Origin: Cesiribacter andamanensis AMV16
GTDB taxonomy: Bacteria > Bacteroidota > Bacteroidia > Cytophagales > Cyclobacteriaceae
Assembly: GCF_000348925.1 (NCBI RefSeq)
Contig: NZ_AODQ01000017.1
Location: 1 to 55,351, forward strand
Direction: 5' to 3'
Length of the DNA: 55,351 bases
In this document: piece by piece, positions 35,470-44,358 of the stretch
How the letters are laid out: every line of letters begins with the position of its first letter
Position numbering within the stretch: position 1 is the stretch's first letter
Program-made: the position numbers and the translations under genes
The notes under the pieces: generated by a model
The model's input: the letters and a program-made list of their open reading frames with translations, nothing else
What the model was told of the DNA's origin: nothing
Databases searched by the model: none

Positions 35470-35496
35470 GCCCTGATAACTGCTGTTGTCAGGGCT
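35470..35496 (+). terminator. Terminator after tRNA-Leu
   Basis: GCCCTGA / TCAGGGC stem with AAC/GTT extension, A-run before and T-run after, 9 bases beyond the tRNA. Confidence 0.75.
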
Positions 35497-35558
35497 TTTT
35501 GATTTTACGGGCCATCTCCTGCCTGAGAAAGAACATTTGGCAGTGGAAGGAGGCCGGA

Positions 35559-35631
35559 GGGAGTGGTGCCACGATTGGGTTGCCGGCCGCTCCACTTCCG
35601 CTGCAGGGGGCCTATTCGTGGCACCACTCCC
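35559..35631. repeat. REP-like long inverted repeat
   Basis: Perfect 16-bp arms GGGAGTGGTGCCACGA (35559-35574) and complement (35616-35631) separated by 41 bases. The core TGGTGCCACGA matches the REP-like palindrome at 40623-40687 and nearly matches those upstream of the transposase. Confidence 0.7.
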
Positions 35632-35638
35632 GACTCCG

Positions 35639-38393
35639 CTAGTCTGCAACAGCGGCTTTTTTCCGGGCCTTTTTCGGTTTTTCCTTTTCAAACAGGCCGG
35701 CGGTGTATTTCTCATAGAGCTCAAAGAGAAACTCCATGCGCTTGGCCTCCGAGGGAAAGGCCTGCGGCCGGTAGCAAAGGTCTACGGCCCGGTCCAGCTC
35801 CTGATGCGCTTTCACCAGGGCAGGGGGCATGGTGAGGGGGTCGTATAGATCGGCCAGCGAACTGTCCGGAAACTGCGCCCGTACATCCAGCACCTTTTGC
35901 CCTGCGGCTTCTACCGCTTTTACCTGTTTTTCGCTGGGGTTCTCCGGCCAGGGGTAGTTGTTGTAGACTACACTAACTGAATAGCTATAATCTGATTTCA
36001 TTCTCCCACACGTATAACGCATCCATGTCATATGCATAAGAGAATTCAATATACCGAAATGAAATAAATTCGCATTGGGCAGAATTCTCAATTTATTACT
36101 GCATACAATTTTCGGGTGTAAAAAACCTATTGGTATGTAATTTCTTCTTTCAGAGGATACTTCAGGTATTACCAAAAAGCTTTCATCAGGCATATTTTCA
36201 GTATGATACCTTGTTGGTGTTGAAGCTAATTTTATTGTAGGCTTACTTGAGCTTGAAAGCCTAAACTTCTTTACTGCATTAATCCGCTTTATAACTTCAG
36301 GCAGCATTTTGAGTTCAGCAGGATTTGGCTTCTTTAAGATATAGTATCCATCTCCGTTTACCATTAATAAACTCAACTGCGCCTAAAAAAGGTAAGATGT
36401 ACTTTTCCGCATTTGGCTCTAACACTAAAAAAGCCGATTTCTCTTCATCATTAAATATATAATGCCCCCCATCAATTGGTTTATTCCCAGTGGCCACTTC
36501 CGAAACATTGCATATTGGCTTATTTCTACTAGCAATTGTTACATCTGACCCTTCTACTAAATATGGATTAATATTCTTTACTTTAACTTCATCGGTTTCA
36601 GAGATTGATCTTTTAATAAAGATTCTTTTTCCTACAACATCAAAATTACCGAAGCCAACTATAACCACATGAACGGCAGCCTTTCCCCTCGCTTCACTTT
36701 CCCACGGAAAACTTGTATGGGCAAAATGAATTTTTACACCTAACGAGAATAGGTAGTTCCATAATGGCGCCACTTGTTCACCTTGGCAAATTGAGTTGGT
36801 AGATACAAGGCCTACACCAATATTGGTATCTTTAATATATCTAGCAGCTTTAATAAACCATCCACCAACATAGTCTAACAAGCCACCATTTTCAACACCC
36901 AAAGTAACAATTCTCAAATCTTGACGCTGAGAATCGTTTAGAAATTTAGCTCCTACAAAAGGCGGGTTTCCCAAAATATAACTCAGCTGCTCTTTCGGCA
37001 CTACACTTTCCCAATCCAGTTGCAGGGCATTGCCATGCACAATGGTAGCGGCTTTCTTCAGGGGCAGGCGCGCAAAGTACTGGCCAAATTCCTGGCTGAT
37101 GAGCATGTTCATCTGGTGGTCCATCAGCCACATGGCTACCTCGGCTATGCGGGCGGGAAATTCTTCGTACTCGATGCCGTACATCATGTCCACATCCAGC
37201 CAGATGATCTCCCGCACATCCAGAAATCCCTGTCCGCTGCGGTTCATGGCCCGCAAAATCTCGATCTCCAGCAGGCGCAACTCACGGTAGGTAATCACCA
37301 AAAAGTTGCCGCAGCCGCAGGCCGGGTCCAGGAACTTTAGCTGGCTGAGCTTTTTATGAAATTCCGGCAGCTTGTTGCGGTTGTGTTTAATGCTTTCAAA
37401 CTCCTGCCAGAGCGCATCCAGAAACAGGGGTTTTATCACCTTCAGGATGTTCTTCTCGGAGGTGTAGTGTGCGCCCAGGTTGCGGCGCTCCTGGGCATTC
37501 ATTACGCTCTGGAACATGGAGCCGAAAATGGCCGGCGATATACGCCCCCAATCCAGGCCGCAGCAGTCCAGCAGGGTTTGCCGCATCTTGGTATCGAACG
37601 CAGCTGGCGGCAGGGGCTCTTCAAACAGCTTGCCGTTTACATAGGGAAAGCGGTTGAGCTGCTCATCCAGGTTTTTCAGCCGTTTGTCGCGGGGGGTATT
37701 CAGCACATAAAACAGCTCGCTCAGCCGGGCGCCCAGGTCGCTGCCGTCCTCGCTGGTGCGCAGCTCCAGAAAATCGCGGAAGATGTCTTTTTCAAAAATG
37801 GTGGTATCGTCGGCAAAAAGGCAAAACAGCAGGCGCACCAGGTATACCTCCAGAGGGTGGCCTTCGTAGCCCACATCCTTCAGGCGGTCGTGCAGGCGGC
37901 CCATCAACTCGGCAGCCTGTATGTTTACAGGGTCCTGCTCTTTGTAAATGCGTTTCTGATAGCCGGCAATAAAGCCAAAGTGCTGCACATGCTGCACCAG
38001 GTCCTTCAGCTGAAAGGAAACGGTGGTTTCTTCCAGCAGATCGTAGAGCCGGAAATGCTCAAAGTCGGAGACCAGAATGTAGTTGGGCAACTCATGCTGC
38101 TTGAGGCCATGCAGGTAGTCCAGGGCCTGCGCAAAGGCTTTGTCCAGGTTCTTGCCCCGGCTTTTCATCTCCACCAGCAGGGTGCCTTTCCAGAGCAGGT
38201 CGATGTAGCCCTTGTGCTCATCGAGCTTTTTCACCCGGTGCTCAAAGGTGCTTACCTTTTTGCTGCTGATGCCAAATATGTTGAAAAATTCTACCAGAAA
38301 GGGCTTGGCGTCGGCTTCTTCGTTATGGGTATGCTCCCATTCCTTTGCAAACTTTGCCGCCCGGTCTTTGATCTCGTTCCAGCTTAAGGCCAT
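35639..38393 (-). CDS. MmeI-like type IIL restriction-modification enzyme (frameshifted, mosaic)
   Basis: A single-chain enzyme that both methylates and cuts DNA. Seen: an N-terminal nuclease with the D65...E75-x-K77 signature (GYIDLLWKGTLLVEMKSRG); a helical connector; the SAM motif FLDPACGCGNFL; methyltransferase motif NPPF (N476); a target-recognition region; and a short C-terminal domain. A stop after YLKEAKSC is bridged by the next frame (NPAELKMLPEVIKRINAVKK). One extra T at 36324-36326 explains it, and the corrected 917 aa equals MmeI in size. From just after NPPF to about residue 809 (35965-36960) the DNA is far more AT-rich than either side, as if the recognition part was replaced. 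Confidence 0.9.
35965..36960. other. AT-rich segment inside the MmeI-like gene
   Basis: About 1 kb of visibly AT-rich sequence covers the end of the methyltransferase domain and the target-recognition region. GC-rich sequence lies in the same gene on both sides. Boundaries are placed by eye. Confidence 0.65.
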
Positions 38394-38874
38394 GTTCTTT
38401 CATTATTCCCGAGATCAATTTAATGTTATTTATAAGAAAAAGGAATATCACCGGCCTCACCTCCCCTTCTTTTACCGAAATACCCCCCTCAGCGCTAGGA
38501 ATGATACAGGTTTAAGCTTGGTACATATGAAGAAAGGGGTAGTTAGAGGTTATCCCATAAATAGGTTGACTCCACGCGTCATCCCGGCACAGGCCAGGAT
38601 CTCTTTACTTTATGATAAGAAGCAGGTTACTTTGACACTTTAATTAGACAGATCCCGGCCTACGCCGGGATGACGACCTTACTCTAAGGTGTTTATGAGA
38701 TAGCTCCTACCTATCTTTCCATACATATTCATCTGCTTCTGCCTAAGTCCCGGCTTTCTCTACAGATAAATCTCAATTACCATTCTCCATGCAGGTATTG
38801 CCTAAATAAAAATATATCGCAATATTGTTATATAATTTATGTCATTTTTCCTTTATCTACTTTTTTCATATCCT
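38394..38874. repeat. Intergenic region with GTCATCCCGGC-type hairpins
   Basis: No gene recognised. Two related repeats are present: an inverted pair CGTCATCCCGGC (38577-38588) / GCCGGGATGACG (38664-38675), and within the right one a perfect hairpin ATCCCGGC-CTAC-GCCGGGAT (38652-38671). The rest is AT-rich and probably holds the divergent promoters for the restriction gene and the secreted protein. Confidence 0.6.
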
Positions 38875-39897
38875 ATGAAACCCTCATCTTCCAGAACAGC
38901 CGCTGCGCTTTGGCTCTGGCTGTTCTGCTTTTCGTCCGCCTTTGCCCAACAACAGCCCGGGCTGTACAGCAAGCCCGCTAGCCCGCTGCTTAAGGAGCTG
39001 CCCGCACTGCCCGCCTCTTCTGCGGCTGCCTATTCGCTGGCAACGGCTACGGCTACGGCTGGAGAACCACATCAGCAAAAGATGGTCCCCAGCGAATCCT
39101 TTGCCACCCGGAAAAAGAGCCTTGAGCGGATCATCGAAGAAATGCAGGCCTCCTCGCTGGTGCTGAGCGCCAGTGCCGGGTCAACCACCGCCGAACAGGA
39201 GCAGCTGATGAAGCAACTGCAGGACCCGGCATTCCAGAAAAAACTGGAGGCCATGTCGCAGCAGGAGCAAATGGCCTTTGCCATGAAAATGCAGCAGGTC
39301 ATGACAGCAGGCGGCGGGCAGCTGAACGGCGCCGAAGAGGAGGATGTGTCTGAGGTACTGAACACCATGGGCGATATCTCCTTTCAGCTCAATGGCACCC
39401 AACTGGAGCCGTCTTCCTACAGCGGCCTGCAACAAAAAATTGCGGCACTATACCAGAACGTGCGCCAGCACAACACCCAGGTGTGGGAGTGGGAACAGGC
39501 CGAATACAAGAAAATACCCCTGGTGGCCAGCCACCTCAGGCAACAGGTGGTGTCTAACAAAGAACCCAAACTGGTAAAAGAGCTCCGGCTGGCTGCCCAG
39601 GCAAAACGGATTGCCCACATGGACCAGCAACTAAAGGCCCTGGCCCCCCACTGGAATGCCCACCTGGCCTACTTGCAGCAAACCCTGACAACGGTAGATC
39701 AGCAACTGGCCGGCATTAACTACTATAGCCGCTTTAAGAACAATGTGTTCAAAAACCAGCTGGCGGCCTACCACGTCACTTCCCTTCAGCAGATCCAGTA
39801 CCTGTGGGAAGACCTGGAAAAGATCATCCTGGAGTCGGCCGAGCTGCAGCTGGCCCTGAATAAGCTTGAAAAAACGCCAGTAGAAAGTTTTGACTGA
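38875..39897 (+). CDS. Secreted helical protein of unknown function
   Basis: A 340-aa protein from the ATG at 38875, with a signal peptide (MKPSSSRTAAALWLWLFCFSSAFAQ). An Ala/Ser/Pro-rich stretch follows, then a long mainly helical, Gln-rich body (EQEQLMKQLQDPAFQKKLEAMSQQEQMAFAMKMQQVM; LVKELRLAAQAKRIAHMDQQLKAL) with coiled-coil character. I know no named family. It is a monocistronic gene by position, 62 bases before the phosphatase gene, which may share its transcript. Confidence 0.7.
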   Translation: MKPSSSRTAAALWLWLFCFSSAFAQQQPGLYSKPASPLLKELPALPASSAAAYSLATATATAGEPHQQKMVPSESFATRKKSLERIIEEMQASSLVLSASAGSTTAEQEQLMKQLQDPAFQKKLEAMSQQEQMAFAMKMQQVMTAGGGQLNGAEEEDVSEVLNTMGDISFQLNGTQLEPSSYSGLQQKIAALYQNVRQHNTQVWEWEQAEYKKIPLVASHLRQQVVSNKEPKLVKELRLAAQAKRIAHMDQQLKALAPHWNAHLAYLQQTLTTVDQQLAGINYYSRFKNNVFKNQLAAYHVTSLQQIQYLWEDLEKIILESAELQLALNKLEKTPVESFD

Positions 39898-39959
39898 TCG
39901 CAACCACTTTTTGCGCCCCGGCCTGCTCACTTTTTGCCCCAGCCGGCATTAAGGGTACC

Positions 39960-40604
39960 ATGAAAGTACAGATCGAAAAAATGCTCTCCCTGATCCGAAA
40001 GGGCCAGGTGGCGGAAGGGGAGATTGAAGCGCTTATCAGCCGCCTGAAGGCTGCCCTTGCCGAAAATACTGCTCAGGGAAAGGAACTTGGCCCGTACATC
40101 CGCCTGATCAAACAGGCCCAAAAGGCGCAGGCTCGCCCCACAGGTCTATCCTGGCTACCGCTGCTAAAGGGGTCGCTGGCCATAGGCCACAAGCCGGGTG
40201 GCAAGCTTTCCTTTGCCGGGCTGCAGGCCGAAGGGGTAACGGCTGTACTTACGCTGCTGCAGGAAAAGGAAGGCGCGCTCCTCATCGGCCAGCAGGTACA
40301 GAAGGCGGGCATGGGCTGGATCTGGTTTCCCTTCTCGGCCTCGCGCCCCCATACCGGCGAAGCTGCGCAGGAAGTTATCACCCTCTATGAGGAGATGGAA
40401 GCCCTGCTGGCTGGCGGTGGCAGGCTCTACATTCACTGCTCGGCGGGCATACACCGGACCGGCATGATCACATACGGACTGCTGCGCTACCTGGGCCAGG
40501 GGGAGGCAGACGCCCGAGAATCTCTGCTGCGCCTGCGTTCTGTTACAGCCGAGCAAGCCGGAGAAGAGCGCCTGACCTGGGGCGATCAGTTTGCAAGGGG
40601 GTAG
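39960..40604 (+). CDS. Protein tyrosine / dual-specificity phosphatase-like protein
   Basis: A 214-aa cytoplasmic protein with the Cx5R phosphatase loop in LYIHCSAGIHRTGMI (C160, R166). A candidate general-acid region with WFPFSASRPHTGE lies before it, and a helical N-terminal extension (MKVQIEKMLSLIRKGQVAEGEIEALISRL) precedes the domain. No clear Asp in the usual WPD position; the WFPF segment has no aspartate. Function could be tyrosine or other phosphoester hydrolysis. Convergent with the gamma-glutamyltransferase gene; both end at a 30-bp perfect hairpin. Confidence 0.82.
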   Translation: MKVQIEKMLSLIRKGQVAEGEIEALISRLKAALAENTAQGKELGPYIRLIKQAQKAQARPTGLSWLPLLKGSLAIGHKPGGKLSFAGLQAEGVTAVLTLLQEKEGALLIGQQVQKAGMGWIWFPFSASRPHTGEAAQEVITLYEEMEALLAGGGRLYIHCSAGIHRTGMITYGLLRYLGQGEADARESLLRLRSVTAEQAGEERLTWGDQFARG

Positions 40605-40622
40605 TGTTGTAGCCTCTTTCTC

Positions 40623-40687
40623 GCCACTCGGTACTGGGTACTGGTGCCACGAGTAATTCGTGGCACCAGTACCCAGTACCGAGTGGC
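40623..40687. terminator. Perfect 30-bp hairpin between convergent genes (REP-like)
   Basis: Arm 40623-40652 (begins GCCACTCGGTACTGGG, ends GGTGCCACGA), loop GTAAT, arm 40658-40687 its exact complement. No T-run follows, so it may act as a REP-type mRNA stabiliser or target rather than a classic terminator. Core related to the REP palindromes near the transposase. Confidence 0.75.
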
Positions 40688-40702
40688 AGGCCACCCACCC
40701 CC

Positions 40703-42391
40703 TCAAAATCCATCCGCCGCATCATCGCCGCGGGGGTCGGCGCCACCTTCCAGCCGGCCGTCGGGCAGCACCAGTATGGCCGCCGCCCGGCCTATGGTGC
40801 CAAAGCGGGGCACCAGCGTGTGCCCCTTGAACAGGAGGGGAAAGTAGGTGCCGGAATTATAGGAATTCCACTCCGACAGCACCACATCGGGCTTCCACTG
40901 GTGGTGATAGCGGCCGGCGCTTACCGCCCCCTGCATGCTCAGGTCGTGCTCCACTACATTGAGGATGATCTGATACACGGTGGTAATAATGGTAGAGCCC
41001 CCCATGCTGCCCACCACCATAAAGAGCTTGCCGTCTTTCTCCAGAATGGTAGGGGTCATGGAGCTGAGCATGCGCTTGCCCGGCGCTATGGCATTGGCAT
41101 CTTCGCCCAGCAGGCCGTACTGGTTGGGCACCCCGGGCTTGGCGCTGAAATCATCCATCTGGTTGTTGAGCAAAAAGCCCGACCCATCCACAAACACCAG
41201 CGAGCCAAATGTGCTGTTGAGGGTGGTGGTGGCCGATACGGCATTGCCCTGGGCATCTACAATGGAGTAATGGGTGGTGTTGGGGCTCTCTGAGAATTGG
41301 GGCTCGCCGGCATAAATGGCATCGCTGCTGGAGGCTTTTTCCAGGTCTACATTGCCCATGCGCTCCAGAATATACTCCCGGCTCAGCAGGCCTTCTACGG
41401 GCACCTCCCAGAAGTCGGGGTCGCCCAGGTGGCGGGAGCGGTCGGCATACACCCGGCGCTCGGCCTCGATCATCAGGTGGGCCGTCTGGGCCGTGTGCCA
41501 GCCCCACTCGGCCAGGGGATATTGCTCGCTAATGGTGAGCAGCTGCAGCAGTGAAATGCCGCCGCTGGAGGGAGGAGGCATGGCGATTATCGTATAGTCT
41601 TTGTAGTGGCCGGTAAGGGGGGTGCGCCAGAGGGCCTTGTAGTTCAGAAGGTCTTCTTTGGTGATGATGCCCCCGCCCCGCTCCATTTCGGCCACAATGT
41701 TTTCGGCGGTTTCACCTTCGTAAAAACCGGCCCGCCCCTTATCCCGGATCAGCCGCAGGGTATGGGCCAGCTCGGGCAGGCGTAGCGTATCGCCCGTTCG
41801 CCAGCGGCCGCGCAGCACAAATTCGGGCCGGCGGGTATTGTAGCGGACAAAGTCTTTGTGGTACTGGTTCAGCTTTTTGGCTTCTTTTCGGGTAAGGGGA
41901 AATCCGCGCTCGGCCAGCTCAATGGCCGGCTGCAGCAGCTCGGCCCAGGGCAGGGTGCCGTAGCGGTCGTGCAGGCGCATCATGCCATCAACGGTGCCGG
42001 GCACCCCGGCCGCCAGATGGCCCTTCAGGCTCAGCTCCTCCTGTACCTCGCCCCGCCGGCCCAGGTACATGTCCCGATGGGCCGCTGCCGGGGCGGTCTC
42101 CCGGTAATCAAGCGCATCAGTAGTACCATCGGCAAAGCGCAGCACCAGAAAACCCCCGCCGCCAATGTTACCTGCATCAGGATAGACCACCGCCAGGGCA
42201 AACTCAGTGGCTACGGCAGCATCGGCCGCATTGCCCCCCCTGCGCAGGATCTCGGTACCCACAGCCGAGGCCAGGGGGTGGGCCGACACCACCATGGCCT
42301 GCTCGGTGACCAGGCCCCGCTCCAGCAGATCGGGCTCCCGGCAGCCAAACAGCAGGAGAAAAAGCAGGGAAAAAGCGTATTTGGTAAGCAT
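40703..42391 (-). CDS. ggt: Gamma-glutamyltransferase
   Basis: A periplasmic/lipoprotein enzyme that cleaves glutathione and other gamma-glutamyl compounds and transfers the group. The 562-aa product (start at 42391) has a lipoprotein-type signal (MLTKYAFSLLFLLLFGC). The family blocks are AVVSAHPLASAVGTEILRRGGNAADAAVA-like sequence, AGNIGGGGFLVLR and GHLAAGVPGTVDGM. The autoprocessing/nucleophile threonines are T372/T373 in NTTHYSIVDAQGNAVSATTTLN, with GSLVFVDGSGFLLNNQMDDFS. Upstream in-frame sequence to 42499 was excluded because the signal starts at 42391. Confidence 0.95.
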   Translation of the reverse strand: MLTKYAFSLLFLLLFGCREPDLLERGLVTEQAMVVSAHPLASAVGTEILRRGGNAADAAVATEFALAVVYPDAGNIGGGGFLVLRFADGTTDALDYRETAPAAAHRDMYLGRRGEVQEELSLKGHLAAGVPGTVDGMMRLHDRYGTLPWAELLQPAIELAERGFPLTRKEAKKLNQYHKDFVRYNTRRPEFVLRGRWRTGDTLRLPELAHTLRLIRDKGRAGFYEGETAENIVAEMERGGGIITKEDLLNYKALWRTPLTGHYKDYTIIAMPPPSSGGISLLQLLTISEQYPLAEWGWHTAQTAHLMIEAERRVYADRSRHLGDPDFWEVPVEGLLSREYILERMGNVDLEKASSSDAIYAGEPQFSESPNTTHYSIVDAQGNAVSATTTLNSTFGSLVFVDGSGFLLNNQMDDFSAKPGVPNQYGLLGEDANAIAPGKRMLSSMTPTILEKDGKLFMVVGSMGGSTIITTVYQIILNVVEHDLSMQGAVSAGRYHHQWKPDVVLSEWNSYNSGTYFPLLFKGHTLVPRFGTIGRAAAILVLPDGRLEGGADPRGDDAADGF

Positions 42392-42529
42392 CATCAGGAG
42401 ATTGCTGATCAACAGAAAAGGCAGGGTCCGGCTATAGAGTATACCCTGAAAGGCCCTGCGGGGTTTGGCCACTGGCAGGCCAGGTGGCTGAAAGGGCATG
42501 ATGATTCTCCTTATCAGGCCCGGGGCAGG

Positions 42530-43630
42530 CTACTTGGGCAGCTCTATATAAAAGGTAGTGCCCTTTCCCTCCTGGCTCTCAAACCGAATGGTTCCGTCCA
42601 GCTGATCGGTCATGGTCTTGATCAGGTGCATGCCCAGTCCTACCGGCTGCTCGCCCTGGGTGCCTTTGCGGCGGGCCCGGGTGAATTTATCGAAGATAAG
42701 GGGTTTGAGCGCATCGGGTATGCCAATGCCATTGTCGGCTACGGTGATCAGAATGGTGTGAGGCCGCTCTTCCAGGCTTACTTCTATGCGACCCCGGGCC
42801 TCGGTAAATTTATAGGCATTGGTCAGCAGGTTTTCCATAATGAGCATCAGCCGGATGCTGTCAATGGTGGTATAGATCGATTCGGTAGTGGTGTGCAGGA
42901 TAAAGGTCTTGTTTGCTTTATCCAGCAGCCGGAAAGCATCCAGCTGGCTTTGCATCCTGGCCACCAGGTCGATGCGGGTTTTCTTGATGCCCAGCTCCTG
43001 GGTCTCCAGGTACTCCAGGTTGAGCACTTCCTTGATCATGTCCAGGGAGTTGCGGCAGGTACGTTCCACAATCTCCACCAGCTGCTTCACCGATTTGTTC
43101 TCCTCCAGGTTCAGCTCCCGGCCCATCAGCGACATGGATAGGGAAATGGTATTGAGCGGCGCCCGCAGGTCATGGCCCAGCACCTGAATCACAATATTCT
43201 TCTGCTCTTTCATGGCCAGAAGGGCCAGCTCATACTCCTTGCGGCGGGTGATGTCTTCGGCCATGCCAAGCAGCTGCAGATTGCCTGTGGCTTCCTCCTG
43301 CAGGCAGTACGCCTTTAGCCGCAGCCAGGAGAGGGTCTGGTCGGGCCGCTGCACCCTAAACTCCAGGGCAGCCGAGCCAGCGCCCTTTTCAATGAGCTCC
43401 TCAAAGCCGGAGCGCAGGTAAGCATGCTCTTCCTGCGGTACCAGCTCCAGCAGCCGCAGCGGCAGGGGCTGCTGCGGCTGCCCGCCGCCGCTGCTGTCAG
43501 GCGCAAGCCCGGTAAAGGCCGCAACCGATTCGCTGATATAGAGAAAACGCGCTTCTTGTACGGAGTATACAAAAGCAAGGTCGGTTGACTGTTTTACCAG
43601 CTGCTGCAGAAAGGTGATAGACGAATGCAT
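42530..43630 (-). CDS. PAS-domain sensor histidine kinase
   Basis: A 366-aa soluble kinase with an N-terminal PAS fold (LAFVYSVQEARFLYISESVAAFTGL ... LELVPQEEHAYL ... YCLQEEATGNLQLLGMAEDIT). The H-box is VLGHDLRAPLNTISL. The catalytic domain has an N-box (LLIMENLLTNAYKF), G1 (VADNGIGIP), F (KFTRARRKG) and G2 (GLGMHLIKTM). No membrane segment; it probably senses a cytoplasmic signal. No response regulator is adjacent, so the partner lies elsewhere. ATG at 43630 preferred to a TTG at 43666. Confidence 0.93.
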   Translation of the reverse strand: MHSSITFLQQLVKQSTDLAFVYSVQEARFLYISESVAAFTGLAPDSSGGGQPQQPLPLRLLELVPQEEHAYLRSGFEELIEKGAGSAALEFRVQRPDQTLSWLRLKAYCLQEEATGNLQLLGMAEDITRRKEYELALLAMKEQKNIVIQVLGHDLRAPLNTISLSMSLMGRELNLEENKSVKQLVEIVERTCRNSLDMIKEVLNLEYLETQELGIKKTRIDLVARMQSQLDAFRLLDKANKTFILHTTTESIYTTIDSIRLMLIMENLLTNAYKFTEARGRIEVSLEERPHTILITVADNGIGIPDALKPLIFDKFTRARRKGTQGEQPVGLGMHLIKTMTDQLDGTIRFESQEGKGTTFYIELPK

Positions 43631-44009
43631 GTACTGATAAATACCTGAAGCGGCAATTTGTTGCAAAATATGTACGGTAGCTCTTCACAAACAGTTATCA
43701 GCACCCGCCAGCAGCGCACGAGCCACTGGTAGGTTATCGTTAAATTCTGTCTTTCTCTAAAACCCTGCGCCTGCTTTCCGGTTCTCTTTTGGTAGCCGGA
43801 AGGGAGCAGCCCCCTGCCTGACTATCCAGACCAGCGTTGGTATGAACACCCAGCTTCTAACAAGCAGCCCCACTCCGCCCTGACCGGGCACCTACCCCCT
43901 ACCGCTTTGCGGTACGCGCCGCCCCCTTTCTGCGGCCGCCCACTCCCTATTGGAATATGTGTACCCCCTGTACCTGCGCCTCTTGCGTAGGCGGGGCCAA
44001 GGTGTTTGT
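43631..44009. other. Intergenic gap, no clear gene
   Basis: C- and T-rich sequence with one small hairpin (TACCGC-TTT-GCGGTA, 43900-43914). No tRNA or recognised domain. It may hold divergent promoters. Confidence 0.4.
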
Positions 44010-44180
44010 ATGAAGTTTCTCAATGAACTTAAGGAATTCTGTTACAGGTTTTTTTCGCTCCGGAAGCCTGAAAAGGAGGAGGAACCCCCCTCTGCGGAAC
44101 AGACCGCGTTTGTCTATGTGATCATTGCCATTTTGCTCTACCTGCTGCTATTTTTGCTGCTGCAGGAAGGCGTGCTGTAG
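44010..44180 (+). CDS. Small single-pass membrane protein (56 aa)
   Basis: ATG at 44010 begins MKFLNELKEFCYRFFSLRKPEKEEEPPS, a basic/acidic amphipathic start, followed by one C-terminal membrane helix (AFVYVIIAILLYLLLFLLL). No family recognised; a real gene is plausible because charge and helix pattern are coherent, but coding status is unproven. An upstream in-frame codon at 43950 is less convincing. Confidence 0.5.
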   Translation: MKFLNELKEFCYRFFSLRKPEKEEEPPSAEQTAFVYVIIAILLYLLLFLLLQEGVL

Positions 44181-44358
44181 CGGCTGCCCCCTGGCTGCTC
44201 CGGGCCCCTTTGGTATAGCGAGCGGGTAGGTGCACGCTCCTGGCACGGTATTGGGTAACAAAAAGGCAGATATTGGGTTTAATAGTCCAGTAAAGTAGAT
44301 TTTTTTAGCTTGCTGCCTTTTACACAACCAATCGTTTAACCGAAACAACCTTACTATA

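Noticed and set aside
37356-38387. 343-codon open frame antisense to the MmeI-like gene
   Set aside because: Antisense shadow of the nuclease and helical domains; no family features.
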